The notes beneath the pieces were generated by a model that worked only from the letters and a program-made list of their open reading frames with translations, was not told the origin of the DNA and ran no database searches. Position numbers and translations under genes: made by a program. A stretch of DNA of 64,000 nucleotides from NCBI RefSeq assembly GCF_001640805.2, contig NC_066833.1:480757-544756 (forward strand), given 5' to 3'. The DNA is from Lates calcarifer (lineage: Eukaryota > Chordata > Actinopteri > Centropomidae). Below, piece after piece: positions 49,765 to 61,100 of the stretch (position 1 is its first letter; each line of letters begins with the position of its first letter).

Positions 49765-50295
49765 GGATGAACGTCTACATGGGCAGATATGCTCAGCATT
49801 CCTCAAGCGAAAGTTTGTCCTTGGGCTCTGGTAATGAGTTGGGGATCAGCAAGATAGCTGCATCAGGGGACTGTGGCAGCTTGACAGAGATGCTACCGGC
49901 TGAGGTGGAGGTAACAGAAGCAGAGTTTGAAGATGAGGCCAAAGCTGAAGGAGCAAAGGATTCTTTCACGCCCGAAAGAGGGTCAAACTGGACTCCAGGC
50001 ACAGGAGGAGGAGGAGGTGATGAAAGAGGAGTTTGACAGCTCTGGCAATGTCAATCTGTTTTCAGTCACCCTCGCTGCACTGGGTGTAGGTGAGGAAGAG
50101 GAAGAAGACTCTCTCACAGACTTTTTGAAACTATCTGATCTGGAACCTCTACTGCCTGCAGTCCCAAAACAGACTTTAAGCAACACAGACTCACAAATTG
50201 AGTTAGATGATCAGACACAACATGAAGAGGCACAAGAGGAGGACGATGACGACGAGCATGACAGTGAATTCTCTGGATATATGGCACACAGATGA
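40430..50295 (+). CDS. ifnar2-like: Class II cytokine receptor A, IFNAR2-like (CRFB1/CRFB2 group), seven coding exons, two frameshifts
   Basis: Type I membrane receptor chain expected to bind type I interferon with a CRFB5/IFNAR1-type partner and signal through JAK/STAT. Coding exons: 40430-40478, 40702-40822, 44983-45143, 45660-45826, 45933-46089, 48371-48502, 49596-50295. Junction phases 1,2,1,0,1,0 are the class II receptor plan and match receptor B exactly. Two fibronectin-III modules: D1 opens [21 protein letters not shown]2 opens [16 protein letters not shown] and ends [10 protein letters not shown]. One TM helix is followed by a long acidic tail ending SGYMAHR. Exons 6 and 7 each contain one extra base; without these the protein is 494 residues, near human IFNAR2 (515). 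CRFB1 or CRFB2 cannot be decided by eye. A Tc1 copy sits in intron 5. Confidence 0.85.
40702..40822 (+). CDS. Receptor A exon 2: first half of fibronectin domain D1
   Basis: Acceptor TTCACACAG. Reads [20 protein letters not shown] and [14 protein letters not shown], the A-C strands of a class II receptor D1 (conserved P-x-N-V, then L-x-W). Length 121 bp, phase 1 to 2. Confidence 0.85.
41090..44980. other. Intron 2 of receptor A
   Basis: AT-rich. It includes a T/G-rich low-complexity run (44160-44220) and a LINE-like 3' tail; no other exon was recognised. Confidence 0.5.
44265..44395 (+). mobile_element. LINE 3' end fragment
   Basis: Ends GACAATAAAGCTGACTTTGA with tandem GACTTT units, the characteristic 3' tail of fish L2/Rex-type LINEs; no coding part is attached. 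Confidence 0.55.
44983..45143 (+). CDS. Receptor A exon 3: second half of D1, without cysteines
   Basis: Acceptor TCTTGTCCAG, donor GTATGT, phase 2 to 1. Reads [18 protein letters not shown] then [17 protein letters not shown] and IFTPYED. The usual cysteine pair of this segment is replaced by a Thr run. Intron 2 (4.2 kb) is long. Confidence 0.8.
45660..45826 (+). CDS. Receptor A exon 4: first half of D2
   Basis: Phase 1 to 0. Reads [20 protein letters not shown] and [21 protein letters not shown] is the family's D1-D2 linker. Acceptor GTGACAAG, donor GTAAGA. Confidence 0.85.
45933..46089 (+). CDS. Receptor A exon 5: second half of D2
   Basis: Phase 0 to 1. Reads [20 protein letters not shown] then YCVQVHTKI and [13 protein letters not shown], with the two conserved D2 cysteines. 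Donor GTGAGC. Confidence 0.85.
46665..47972 (-). mobile_element. Tc1-like DNA transposon (DD34E transposase, inactive)
   Basis: Minus strand. The transposase core is recognisable: [11 protein letters not shown] (catalytic D at 47275-47273), QHDNDPKH (D at 47015-47013), NPIENLW (E at 46910-46908), giving exactly 34 residues between the second D and E. It is broken by stops, for example TAG in the [16 protein letters not shown] stretch, and frame changes. Inner repeats are visible at both sides (GGGTCAAAATTATTTGCCCC near 46700; inverted partner near 47830-47866). The outer right terminus is TACTGTTGAGGACAAAAATA on the minus strand at about 47970; the matching left terminus was not found. Confidence 0.8.
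48371..48502 (+). CDS. Receptor A exon 6: transmembrane helix, one extra base
   Basis: Enters phase 1 as [20 protein letters not shown]. The juxtamembrane part ([20 protein letters not shown]) is in the next frame. The 132-bp length is one more than the phase plan allows, and receptor B's exon 6 (116 bp) obeys it. The extra base lies in about 48430-48445. Confidence 0.7.
48515..48540 (+). repeat. (TATC)n microsatellite
   Basis: Short tetranucleotide tract immediately downstream of receptor A exon 6. Confidence 0.85.
49596..50295 (+). CDS. Receptor A exon 7: cytoplasmic tail, one extra base
   Basis: Opens [20 protein letters not shown] in phase 0 after acceptor CCACTCTAG. A Glu run is followed by [10 protein letters not shown]. 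The frame changes between about 49960 and 50020, in or beside a GGAGGAGG tract, to [34 protein letters not shown] and the end SGYMAHR. Length 700 bp is one over a multiple of three. Confidence 0.75.
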
Positions 50296-51700
50296 TATGT
50301 TGCTCTGATGTGTGTTTTATGTGTATGTGATGCTCTCTATGTGTATGATGACAATACATTTCCTCTGACTGGGTACATTGCTTTATTATTATTATTATTT
50401 TTTATTTTTTTATTTTTTTAAGAGAAGAAGTCCCACTGAACTATTGATGTGTTAGTTGTTTTAGTGGTCTGTCATTACACATCATTACATGTGTTCAGTG
50501 GACTCATCCCACATTTTCAATCTTGTAACCATTCATATCCATCCATAATTATGCCTGGGATACTGATTTTAATGAGCTTGGATATGTCTGATGATAATTG
50601 ACATCTGTTGGTGCACATATTGTAAAATACCCTGACAGTACAAAATAAAATGGGATGCATTAAGAGTTCAGTATATTTAGTATATAGTAAATTGTGTGCA
50701 GTTAGTACGTGATATGGAACTGGAACACAGATCATATTTAAATGAAGGACTTTACCTACAATGGGGTCTTTAAAAGAGCTGTGAACATGAGTGTGCTCTT
50801 ACATACTACGTTGAGTGTATGATGCTGTTATGACATCAAAATTTCATTTTTAGTCTTAATGTTGAACATCACAGATATCTCATTATAGCCCAATTTTTGC
50901 CTCCAAGGCTTGAAAAGAGATTCTGAAAACGTTAGACACACCGCGTGCAGCTTGTCAGGCTCCTCTACTTCTACTAGGTCACATGATTTCCCATCAAGAG
51001 CCTTCCCAGATGCTGCCTTCAAGTACCGTCCGTTTCCTTGTTGATAACTTACAACTTAACTATATAACTTAACTACTAACTTTATCATTATTTTTTATTC
51101 GTTTGTTTTGTTATGTTGCCATAACAATAGTCTGTTTTGACGTGTGTCGTCTTTTTAAGTTGTGCAGATGTCAAATCTTCGACTTTCTACCCAAATAACA
51201 AAACACATTCATGAACATCCTCATTTTTATACACAGACAAAGTTGCTTTTTACCGCTGGATCTGTAAAATAAAGCTATGGCTGAATGTCTATTAATATTG
51301 TTATGTTGTTACTGTTTACTATTACTATGTTGTTACCATTTCAGTGTACATTGAGAATACACGTGCACGAAAGGTCCATAAAGGCAACGGAGGCATTTGT
51401 AACGGTGTGTGTCTGGTGCCGTAGCTATGTGGCTGGAATGAAAAGATGGATACAGAACAGAACAGATCATGGAAACACATTTGCAGGACAGGTAGCTATG
51501 ATATTAAACATACAATTGTATGTTACAAACAGTTTGTATCTTTGACGTTTGGTTTGCCGGTTAGTCTACATACTCACAAGGGGAATGCTAGCCCGTTAGC
51601 TTGTTAGCGATAAATACATTTCCGGCGTATCTTGAGAAAGAGACTTATTATGTGTAGGCAAAATAACATTAGTTGAATCTGTCTGTAGCCGTTCAGTACA
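50296..51700 (+). other. Receptor A 3' UTR and intergenic gap before receptor B
   Basis: Candidate polyadenylation signals: AATAAA at 50644-50649 and another near 51270. A low-complexity ATT/T-rich run lies at 50383-50420. No other exon was recognised. Confidence 0.45.
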
Positions 51701-52072
51701 TTAAAAAAATGTTTCCATATGAAAGTGACGTGAAACTGAATGTATACAGCTAACTAAGACGACACAGAGACAAAGTGAAGGCATTTAGTAGCGTACTATC
51801 TGTCAGTGGTTACAGTATAAAAGTAACTTGACTTAATGTTAAAATGTAGACTAAGGTGTAAGTCGTGGCTTTGCTCAGTTACAGTAGAAAAAACTTACAG
51901 ACATAGTGTCGATATAAAATAAATATTAACTGAAATTTGATACCCACTTCACATTGATCGCATTTTCATTTGGAGTGACTGTATCTGACCATTCGATACG
52001 TATGTATGTAATGACAATTACACACACAATATGTCTAACTGCAAATTTGTAATGCCAGACAGGGTTCATATG

Positions 52073-52082
52073 GAAAGTGAAA
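52073..52082 (+). promoter_or_regulatory. ISRE/IRF element, receptor B promoter or 5' UTR
   Basis: GAAAGTGAAA, a perfect GAAANNGAAA core with the same GT spacer as the element upstream of receptor A, 57 bp before the start codon. Confidence 0.5.
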
Positions 52083-52124
52083 GCAGCAGCAGAAGCTAGG
52101 GAGGTGTGGTGGTAGAAGTCAGTG

Positions 52125-52142
52125 ATGGTCTGGCTGTCATGA
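52125..52142 (+). other. Short upstream ORF overlapping the receptor B start
   Basis: ATG GTC TGG CTG TCA TGA encodes five residues; its stop overlaps the main start codon as ATGA. It is translated only if transcription starts upstream of 52125. Confidence 0.45.
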
Positions 52143-52187
52143 TTGCTCTCATTTGGATTCTCACATGGCTGCCTCCGGTCCTGTCAG
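52139..52187 (+). CDS. Receptor B exon 1: signal peptide
   Basis: The second in-order ATG is chosen because the first (52125) hits a stop after five codons. Encodes MIALIWILTWLPPVLS plus one base; donor GTGAGT; same 49-bp coding length as receptor A exon 1. Confidence 0.8.
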
Positions 52188-55100
52188 GTGAGTACACAGT
52201 CAGGTGATGTTATGTGACACCTACCTGACGTTGAAACACACTTGCACTGGAGGTGTCTCTTCTGAGGACAGCACATATTGACGTTTTAAGCAAATGCGTG
52301 TGTGACATAAAATGTTTGATATGGGGTCTCTTGGTCAAGATGATAGTAGTGAAAGTAGTGATAAATTATTAATTATTCATAAATGTCACCGGGTTAAGGT
52401 GGGTAGAAGACATTATTACAGGTACCAACAGAGTGATTGAACTAAAATTGATATAACAGAACCAGAGACATTGTTATATTATTATTTTCATTCCTTCTGC
52501 CTATATATATCAGATAACAATATTTATCTATCAGATAACTCTGATAGATAAATAGATAGATATACACTACATCTAAACACAGCCACATACAGAGGTCTGG
52601 TAAGCTCACTTCTTCACTTCAATATTGATTCAAGTGGCATCACTTCAATCATTTTGTCAGTTTCGTACAGCTCCCTCTGGAACACCCAGCTGAAACTAAT
52701 GCGATGTGATACAGTAGTCCTGCAGTAAATCCTCCTTCATGTTCCAGTGTTCACTTTTTATTGAAATAGATTTGGTAATGTGTGGATTCATCTGTTTGTG
52801 CAGCCGTTGAACTATACAGCATTACATAGAGAGGTGTTTCTGTTATTTGGCCTACCCTCATTGATATAAATGGGATGAACAAAATAATAGAACCCCCTAA
52901 CTGTATAGCACAATACAAATCAACAACAACAAAATGCAGCTGCCAAAGTGATCAACTGTATGATCACTTGGCAGCTGCCAAAGTGATCATACAGTTGAAT
53001 CAGTGCCTCTCTAAAATGGTCTCAACAAAAACTGAATATTAGAACCTTCATAAAAGAGGATTTATTGCAAGACTGTAGTGTTAGACTGCATTACTTTTAA
53101 CTAGGGATTTCTAATGAACTGCCAGCTGGGTGTATGCAGCAATACTCTCTGCCTATAAACACATTCTGATTCATAAAATGGGTGGAGTTCCCCCTGGCAA
53201 ATCTCTGGATTACATAGCATGTCTTATAATAATAATAATACACACTCTCTGTGACTTGACTCTATGGCAAATAGATCATAGATGAGTATGACTTAACAAA
53301 GTGAAATCTATTATATTTGTATTTCCATTTAATGCCCTGTTTGTTTGTATTCCAGCTATGACTGAACTGCCCAAGCCTGTCAACCTCACCCTGACCTCAA
53401 AATATTTCAGGCATAATTTGACATGGCAGCCTGGAAGCAGGGACACCCACTGGTGTCTCCTACAATGTCACCGTCAACACAGTGAGGTGGGTTTTCATCT
53501 GAGTTTGTGTTGTAACTTGTGTTGTGTGTGTACCAGCAATGTCCCAAGGAATCTTTATAGAACCAGTCAGTTGCAGGCTCTCTGCTTCAGGCACGTTTGG
53601 TCTGGGTTACAACAGGAAAAGGATTAGAGATGCTCATAAAGCATTTAAAGGCACACATGCAACGATGTTTGACACAGTTGTCAGAAGTGTATTAGGCTGA
53701 ACTCTAAAGTCTCTCTATCCATCAAGAACCCCAGGTAGGTTAGAGCAAATGTTTTAAACCACCATCACAGATCATAGATTGGCCAGACAACACAGATCCA
53801 TATTATTATTTGGAATTTTCTGCTCTGCTCAGTTCATCTACAGTGGTGAGTGTACACCAATCAGGCTCAACATCTGGCCAGTTACTGGGTTTGATATTGT
53901 GGCTGATCAGTGTAAAGCTACAGCTGACTCTTGATCATCTCCTGCATGTTTCTTGTGAAAGAAATGTGAAACCACAGCTGCTGACAGTGAACTTAACAGC
54001 CAGCTAACATTCACAAAAAACACTCCTCCTATGTCAAACTTAAATCCTCCTGTGCATTTTGGATTAATGGAAACATGTTGGCTCCTTTCACCCCCTTAAA
54101 GTCTGCTTTCCCCCCCCTCCTCTCTGATCCTGAAGGGGAACATCCTGGACGGTAGTGAATGAATGCAAGAATGTCATGCACCCACTAGTATGCAACTTCA
54201 CAGATGCGCTCTCTGACCCACGGGAAGTTTACTTTCTCCGGGTTACAGCACTGAAGGGAGCACAGCTCTCACAGTCAGACATCCTTCCAGGATTTAAAGC
54301 CATCAGAGACAGTAAGCGACACTGTATTTAAACTAGATGATGTTAGTGGTACACTACTCCCACCGACAACATTCTCAATATTCCTTGTAAATTACATGGT
54401 AATTCTGTCAAGTGATTTATGTGATGGAAATTTGAGTTTATGCAACTAAAGTGTTTCTTTTGTCTCTGTAACTGTGTCCTCCAGCTCACATGGACCTGCC
54501 ACGGCTGACTGTGACACCCTGTCACAGAGATCTGTGTGTGGACCTTAACCCTCCCATGGAACACTTAAGGGAGATCTATGATGATTTTAACTACAAACTC
54601 AAGATCAAGAGCAATAGTTCAGACAGTGCTGAGGTACTGTACACAGATCCACATACAGTGATTTAGTAACACTGATGCATCCACTTGTGCCATCATGACT
54701 AAGGTGTATCGAGTTTGAGTGACATGAAAAGATAATGTAATGCATTTAATCTTTGTTTGTATAAAACTGGTATAAACAGTCTCTAGCATTGTTTGCTGTG
54801 TAGTTTCCTCAGGGTCTTTTACTAGTCTAATGTTGGTCTGTGGTCTGTATGTGTGCAGTTCTTCAATAACATCAAGTCTCTGAGAAGACAAATTTTGGTG
54901 GATCTGGCCCCCAGCAGACTATACTGTGTCTCAGTCTGCTTTGCAGACAGTCTGGCACCCAGAGAGTCCAACTACAGCCAACCTATATGTGCTTTCACCT
55001 CCGGCATCTTTTCTGCAGGTAGAGGTCACACTTTGCACACTCACATAAGTGTTTTTTGAGTTCTGGCTGATCAGATTAGTTAATTTTTGTTGTTGTGTTT

Positions 55101-58100
55101 GTGTTGTCTGCTCTCTGCAGACCCGTTGATCTCAGCCTTGCTCTGTTTGGTGGTGCTGTTCGGAGTGGTTGTCTTGGCCCTACTAATCCTCACTGGTTTC
55201 ATCTGTCTGAGAAAGAGGCCACTACCATGGGTCCTGGTATGTTAAAGTTACATTTAACTGGAAAGGAAAATGGAAAACGCCAAAAGGCAAAATAATGCCC
55301 ACATTTCTGACATAAAAATAAAATGAACAAATATGCTTTTAAACAGTAGGTATTGAAAGAACATGGTAATAGTTTTACTTTTTGAGAAATTTAGGAATTG
55401 CACCAAAATCAGAAATTGCCAGTCTATGCATTTACTTTGCAAGTGAAGAATTTCTGTGGTTTTAGATCTGTCATCTCACATTTTGATATCTGACTGTGAA
55501 ATAAAATCATCAAGAGTGTGATTGACACAAAATAGATCAATTCTTAAATAATACAGAACACTAAAACAAATCTGATGGGATGGGATTTTAAAATCTAAAA
55601 TAATTAACAGTGACTCAAAGTAATTCAACATGAACTATCTGATGTGTTACCATTATTAGTTAATTTGTTTACCATTGTTTACCATATTGCTCGCTTTGTT
55701 TAACATATTGAAAAGCTGCTCGTCAAACCACAACAGTTTGTGGTTTAAAAAGCAGCTTTTCTGAGAAAACAGGAAAGAACAACACACTGAAACATGCTTG
55801 AGCAAAACAGTCACATACACAATTAACACATTACTCGAGTGAAATGTGCTTTGGTTGTGGTTGATCAGTTGTGTAAGAAAAAAAGACAAAGGCAGACAGC
55901 TGCAGGCAATCTTGCTCTTTCCTCTGCAACAGGATGGTTGATGAATTTTCTTTGTCTTCTTAGATAAGGTTTCACTGAATTGCCAGTGGTGGTGCAAGAT
56001 TAGATGATCAAAAATCACAGGGGCTCAGTAAAATCCTGTTTGTCATTCATTCAGAAAAATGAGAGTCAAAATACTCAGTGAACACCCTTTATGCACGTTA
56101 TCGTGTTCTCATCTTATTTTTTGATGATTTATAAAAAGAACAGTCAACCAGTTAGACACTGTCACAAATAATATATCTATGATACTTGTCTTCTTCCTAA
56201 AAGATGTTTTCATATTACATTTTCTAGTTTCTAAGTTTCAGTTATGTAATATTTATTAATTACGCAATATTAACCGAGAGGGTGTAATATTGCGATTATA
56301 CAGCTATTACCAACAAAATAAAATGTATAATCAAAATCTGTTCATGTTGAGGAGTGACTTACTCTCAAAATTAAAAGTTTTTTGCGAGTGTGTTTTCCAT
56401 TTCCATGGAAATACACGGGTCTGACTAATAACTGGAACACCAATCAGTCACATCAGTGGACTTCTGTGTGTAATGGAACTGAGTTTACCACTGCAGCAAA
56501 TAATCAGACCCTTAGTAATGACCTAGCAACAGAAATTATTCTCTAGTCCCAGATGAGTGAACTCTGAGCTGACGTTAATGTTTTATCGAGGTCTCGGGAA
56601 TTTACCAAACTAAATCAATAGCCTACTGCACAAATAAATGCTTACGTTTATCAACCATGTTATAACAAAGTCGCTGCATTTTTACTCACACAGATGTAGC
56701 TTCTGCAACCGCAAACTTTTACATGAATTTTAAGTTATAGTGCCGTGTCACTGATACAGCTGATGGAGAAAGCCGAGGCGCTTGTGCCGAAGTCCGCAAG
56801 CATCACTGAAGTGCTCAAATGACGTTAAAACACACCCTCGAGTGTAATATTGCAATTATACAACTATTATCAACAAATTAAAATGTATATGGTGGAGTAA
56901 TATTTTTAGTGATGAGTAAGGCGTGCTGTCATGCTGATTTGAGCACATTCTAAATGTCTTGTTGACCAATCAGATTGCTTGGTCAGAACTACTTGTTGTA
57001 TAATACAATCTCTCCAGTCAAAGTGCAAACTGTTGCACACAACATAGGAAACAATTACTCAGCCCTTACATTGTGGTATTACCTTAATCATGAGAATGAT
57101 AATTGCTCTTCAACTTTACAGTGGAGTAGGAGCAACTGCCAATCCAAACTCTCAGGGGTCTGTTTGTGGGGAAGTCCAATATTGCAGAGTGTGGTACTCA
57201 AGCCCAGTGCTAAGTTTGCACTTTGATTGGAGAGACTGTATAGAATGCTGAGCGGGACAACATTCTGCATTCTCTGTATAGAGCCCTCACCTCTCTGTTG
57301 ATCCAGGTTGATCCAATTTTATTGTCTTTGCGGTCACCACATCATTAACACATTTGCTGATGTATGATGTCTCTGATATATGCACCTTAAGATTGATGTG
57401 GTTCTCCTGTGTGGCAGTATCTCTGAACATGGGCCAGTCTGTGCACGCAAAACAGTCTCATAGAGCTGCTGTAGTTTCATCGGTCCACAATTTAACAATG
57501 TTTTTTCCAGATGGTTTGACCCTTTTTATCAGCTGGGAGTCAGTTGGCAGGAGAGGCAAGGAATTATGATCTGATAGACCAAAAGGGGATGGGAGTTTTT
57601 TGTAGCTGCCAGGAATGCTCATATAAACATTGTTCAGGGTTTTTCTTCCTGGTGGGGTGGACATGCTGGTGCAGTTTAGGTCTAAACAATTCTGACGTCA
57701 GTGTGATTAAAATCACCAGCTTCAGTAAAAATACTATCCAGTTGTTTTGTCATGTGACTACTGATGATGTCATGCAATTCCTGGAGTGCATTTTCAATTT
57801 GCATCTGTAGGAATGTAAACAGTAGTAATATGGTGAATTCTCTGTGCATATAATATGGTCAACATCTTGGCATGTGGGCACGAAACATGTGATGTAAACA
57901 CAGAGTCCACTTCCTCTCGTCTTCCTGGAGCCCTGTGTCCTGTCAGCGTGGAGCACAGTCTGCACATTGAGTGCAATAGCTTGATCCTGGATGTTGTGAT
58001 GGACCCAGGTCTCTGTAAAGATGTGCACACAATAGTCTCTTATTTCCCATTGAACCTGAGTCTTAATTTCATCCATTTTATTTTCCTGTGATGGCACTTT

Positions 58101-61100
58101 GGGTTGAGGAACAGCCTTAGGTCCAAACTGACTTGACCTAACTCTTATCACGACATCTCTGCACTCATTATCCTCTGAGTCTGAAGGTCTTGCTGGTCTT
58201 TAACAGTGATTTAATGTAAGATAAAGAGATAAAGATTAAGTTAAGTAACTAAAGGCTTCCTAGCAGTACAGCACAGGGAAAATCCAAAAACACAAAAAGA
58301 CAGTTTTAACAGTCCAAACATCTAGAATACACAGGAGAGCACACTGGAGGACACAAGCACAAGAACAGCACACAGGACAACACAGGAACAAGCTTACCAT
58401 ACAGAGACTCAATACTCTGACACTGAACAGGGGAGAGACAGGACTATATATACACACAAGGCCACTAACTGTAAATTAAACATGGGTGGGACTGAAAAAA
58501 GGCAGGAAACAGAACAATGATGGGAAGTAAAAACACAAGAGACACACCAGGGAGGTAACTATAAAATAAAACGGGAAGTAACAAGGATAAACAGAGACAC
58601 AAGGGGAAGGAATAAGTAAAACGGAGAACTTAAAGTCCACAGCACACACAAGAGAAAATACTAAAGAACAGAAACTAAGGTTCATGTACTGGGTGGACCA
58701 TTACATAATCCAATCACTGTGCTTCCTTTTCTGATTTTGATGAGTGCTTTTCTGTCATAATCAATCATTAATCAAATAATATGTGGTTCAGTAATAGAGG
58801 CGAAAAATAGCAGATTAAAACAAAAAAAAAATGCTACTCCATGCTACATCTGCATGTGCCACCATTACCATGGTAAAATGGAGCTCATTCCAGTATTTTT
58901 TATTGGAGCATGCAGTGATTTAAGAACTGTTATGGATGTGGGTGTCCTTTACAGTTAACCTTTAATTATTTGTGGTGTTTGTCTCATGCGAGGGGGATTT
59001 AAACAAGCTTTTCTAAGAAATATGATGTGGTTTCATGTTCCATTTTTAATTGCCTAAGCTCAGCAAGAATGACAGTGAGATATAGAGGGGGTTTCCCCTC
59101 ATACAGGACTTGTATGTGGCCAGTAAACTAAATGTCAGACTTGGAAGGACATGTGGCTGTTGGTTGTTCACCCACAGTCTATTTTCCCGAAACGCAGTTA
59201 AGCACCCAGCAGTTTTTTTTAAATCTCACTTTCCTCAAAGTGATTCAGTAACATTTCCACTGTTGGAAACAGCTACATTTTTCTTAAATGTCAGAACACA
59301 CACATACATGTGAACAGCTGTCATTATAATGATAAGTTGAGGTGAACCTCTGATGACAGTCAACCACCTATTCTGCGGGAAGCCTTAGACCAAGACCCCA
59401 GATAACTGTCTGATGTAGGACCTTCGGCTGTTCCTGTTGTGATGCTGGTAGACTCTGGCTCTATACAGCAACTGAGGTGTATGTGTCAAGTGTGTACAAA
59501 TATAACAAATATACTACATTGGTAGAAAATAATGAAAAATTAGCACTTTAGAGCTTGGTTGATTACTTATTTGTTAATTAATCAACACCTTATATAACTC
59601 TCATTAATTAGTAATTAATTAATAAATTAATTTATTAAATACTCCTCTGTAGTGTATCAGCATGTATCACAAACTGAATTGAAACAAAATGAACAACAGG
59701 AAAACATTTTATTTGGCTCAGGGAACTTGTGATGGACATTATCTTTGTTTTTGTCTTACAACTGTAAACGGCTATAAAGACATTTGAGTTCTGCCATGGA
59801 TGGACAGCATGAAAACTGGTTTGGTCCATAAACCAACCCTCACTGTATATACGTTATTGTTGATGTGATATCATCATCGTATATATATTCTAGAGAACCC
59901 ATGTTCTTACTGAATGCAATTATGCAGAAGGTTTTCTTTAAATCCGCTGCTTATCAAAGGCCAAAGCATATGTTTTTGTTTTTTTCATTCAGTCAACTTT
60001 GATTGATACAGGCTAGTCCAGTGAGAGCAGTTCTCTCTTTTTTGCATGGCCAGTCTGCTTACAGAGGACAGTCAAAGCAAAGGCAAACACCAATACTTGA
60101 AACCACTGTACAAATATATACATATATACAGTATACAAGACAAGTATACTGGTATGCTATATTAATACATTATATCGACTGGATAAACTGATCTGTAGGT
60201 TCACCCCTTTTATTGTAACTAATTTATATATTGAATTTATTCTGACTCTTATTCTTAAAACAAATTCTTTACTTTCTGTTCATATTTGGTTCATATTTGA
60301 TGGTAGTACATGTGCTTCATACATTATTTGTGTTTTTATTATTAGCAGGTTTTTTTTCATTAAATAATAATTCCTATGACTTACTTATGTGGTTCTCTTT
60401 TGACAACTGGGGTTGTATGGGTTTTAAATCATTATAAGTAGCTGTTAAAGTAATTATACACCTCTATTTATCCACAAACTGTCAGCCTGACAGAACTGAC
60501 TGACTGTTCTGTGGTGTTTGGTGTTGAATCTTCGTCATAAGACACAGTAGTCATTTCTGCTTTTTGTGGTGTGTTGAGCAACTTTGGTGTGCATCATCTG
60601 TCCTCATCTAGGGAAGACAGCACACCTTTAACTGTGCCCTCAGTAAAAAAAATGTTTGAATGAATTTACACATTACCCACATGTCAACAAAAACTGAGCA
60701 TTAAAAACATCATATTTCTTGAATTCCACAAAGCTGTTGCATTGACACCTGTCAGTTGAGAAGATGTAATCAGGAAATGTTCAGTCAGTCTGCTCACTAC
60801 TAAATTCATTGATTCAGCATGATATTCAAAAGTTTTCAGCTGTGTGGAAAAAGCAGGTACAAAACTTTGCATTAATCTCACTGTCTTTCTTTGTCCTCTC
60901 TGCCTGTCTACCTTTTTTGTGTTTCAGACATCCAGCCATCACATAGAGGGGGTTCTGGTCACCCATGCTGGAGGGGTCACACCATCCAGCATATGTAAAC
61001 TAGCGCTGCCCTCTTCAGGAGAAAAGAGGAGCAACCAGTCATTATCAGACGAGAGCAATGGGGAAAGTGAAACAGAGACCACTGGTGGGAACAAAGGAGG

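Larger units (their letters stand above)
55237..60927. other. Intron 6 of receptor B
   Basis: Besides the two elements listed separately it is AT-rich without recognised exons. Two similar segments near 56275-56345 and 56840-56890 (GTGTAATATTGC..TTATAC, then CAACAAA..TAAAATGTAT) look like a local inverted or duplicated repeat. Confidence 0.4.

Noticed and set aside
49793..50186. Minus-strand Ser-rich frames opposite receptor A exon 7
   Set aside because: Shadow of the GAG/GAA-rich acidic tail.
51720..51740. GAAAGTGACGTGAAACTG as a third ISRE near receptor B
   Set aside because: The two GAAA cores are seven bases apart instead of two, so it does not fit the IRF dimer spacing; it is left out of the regulatory list.
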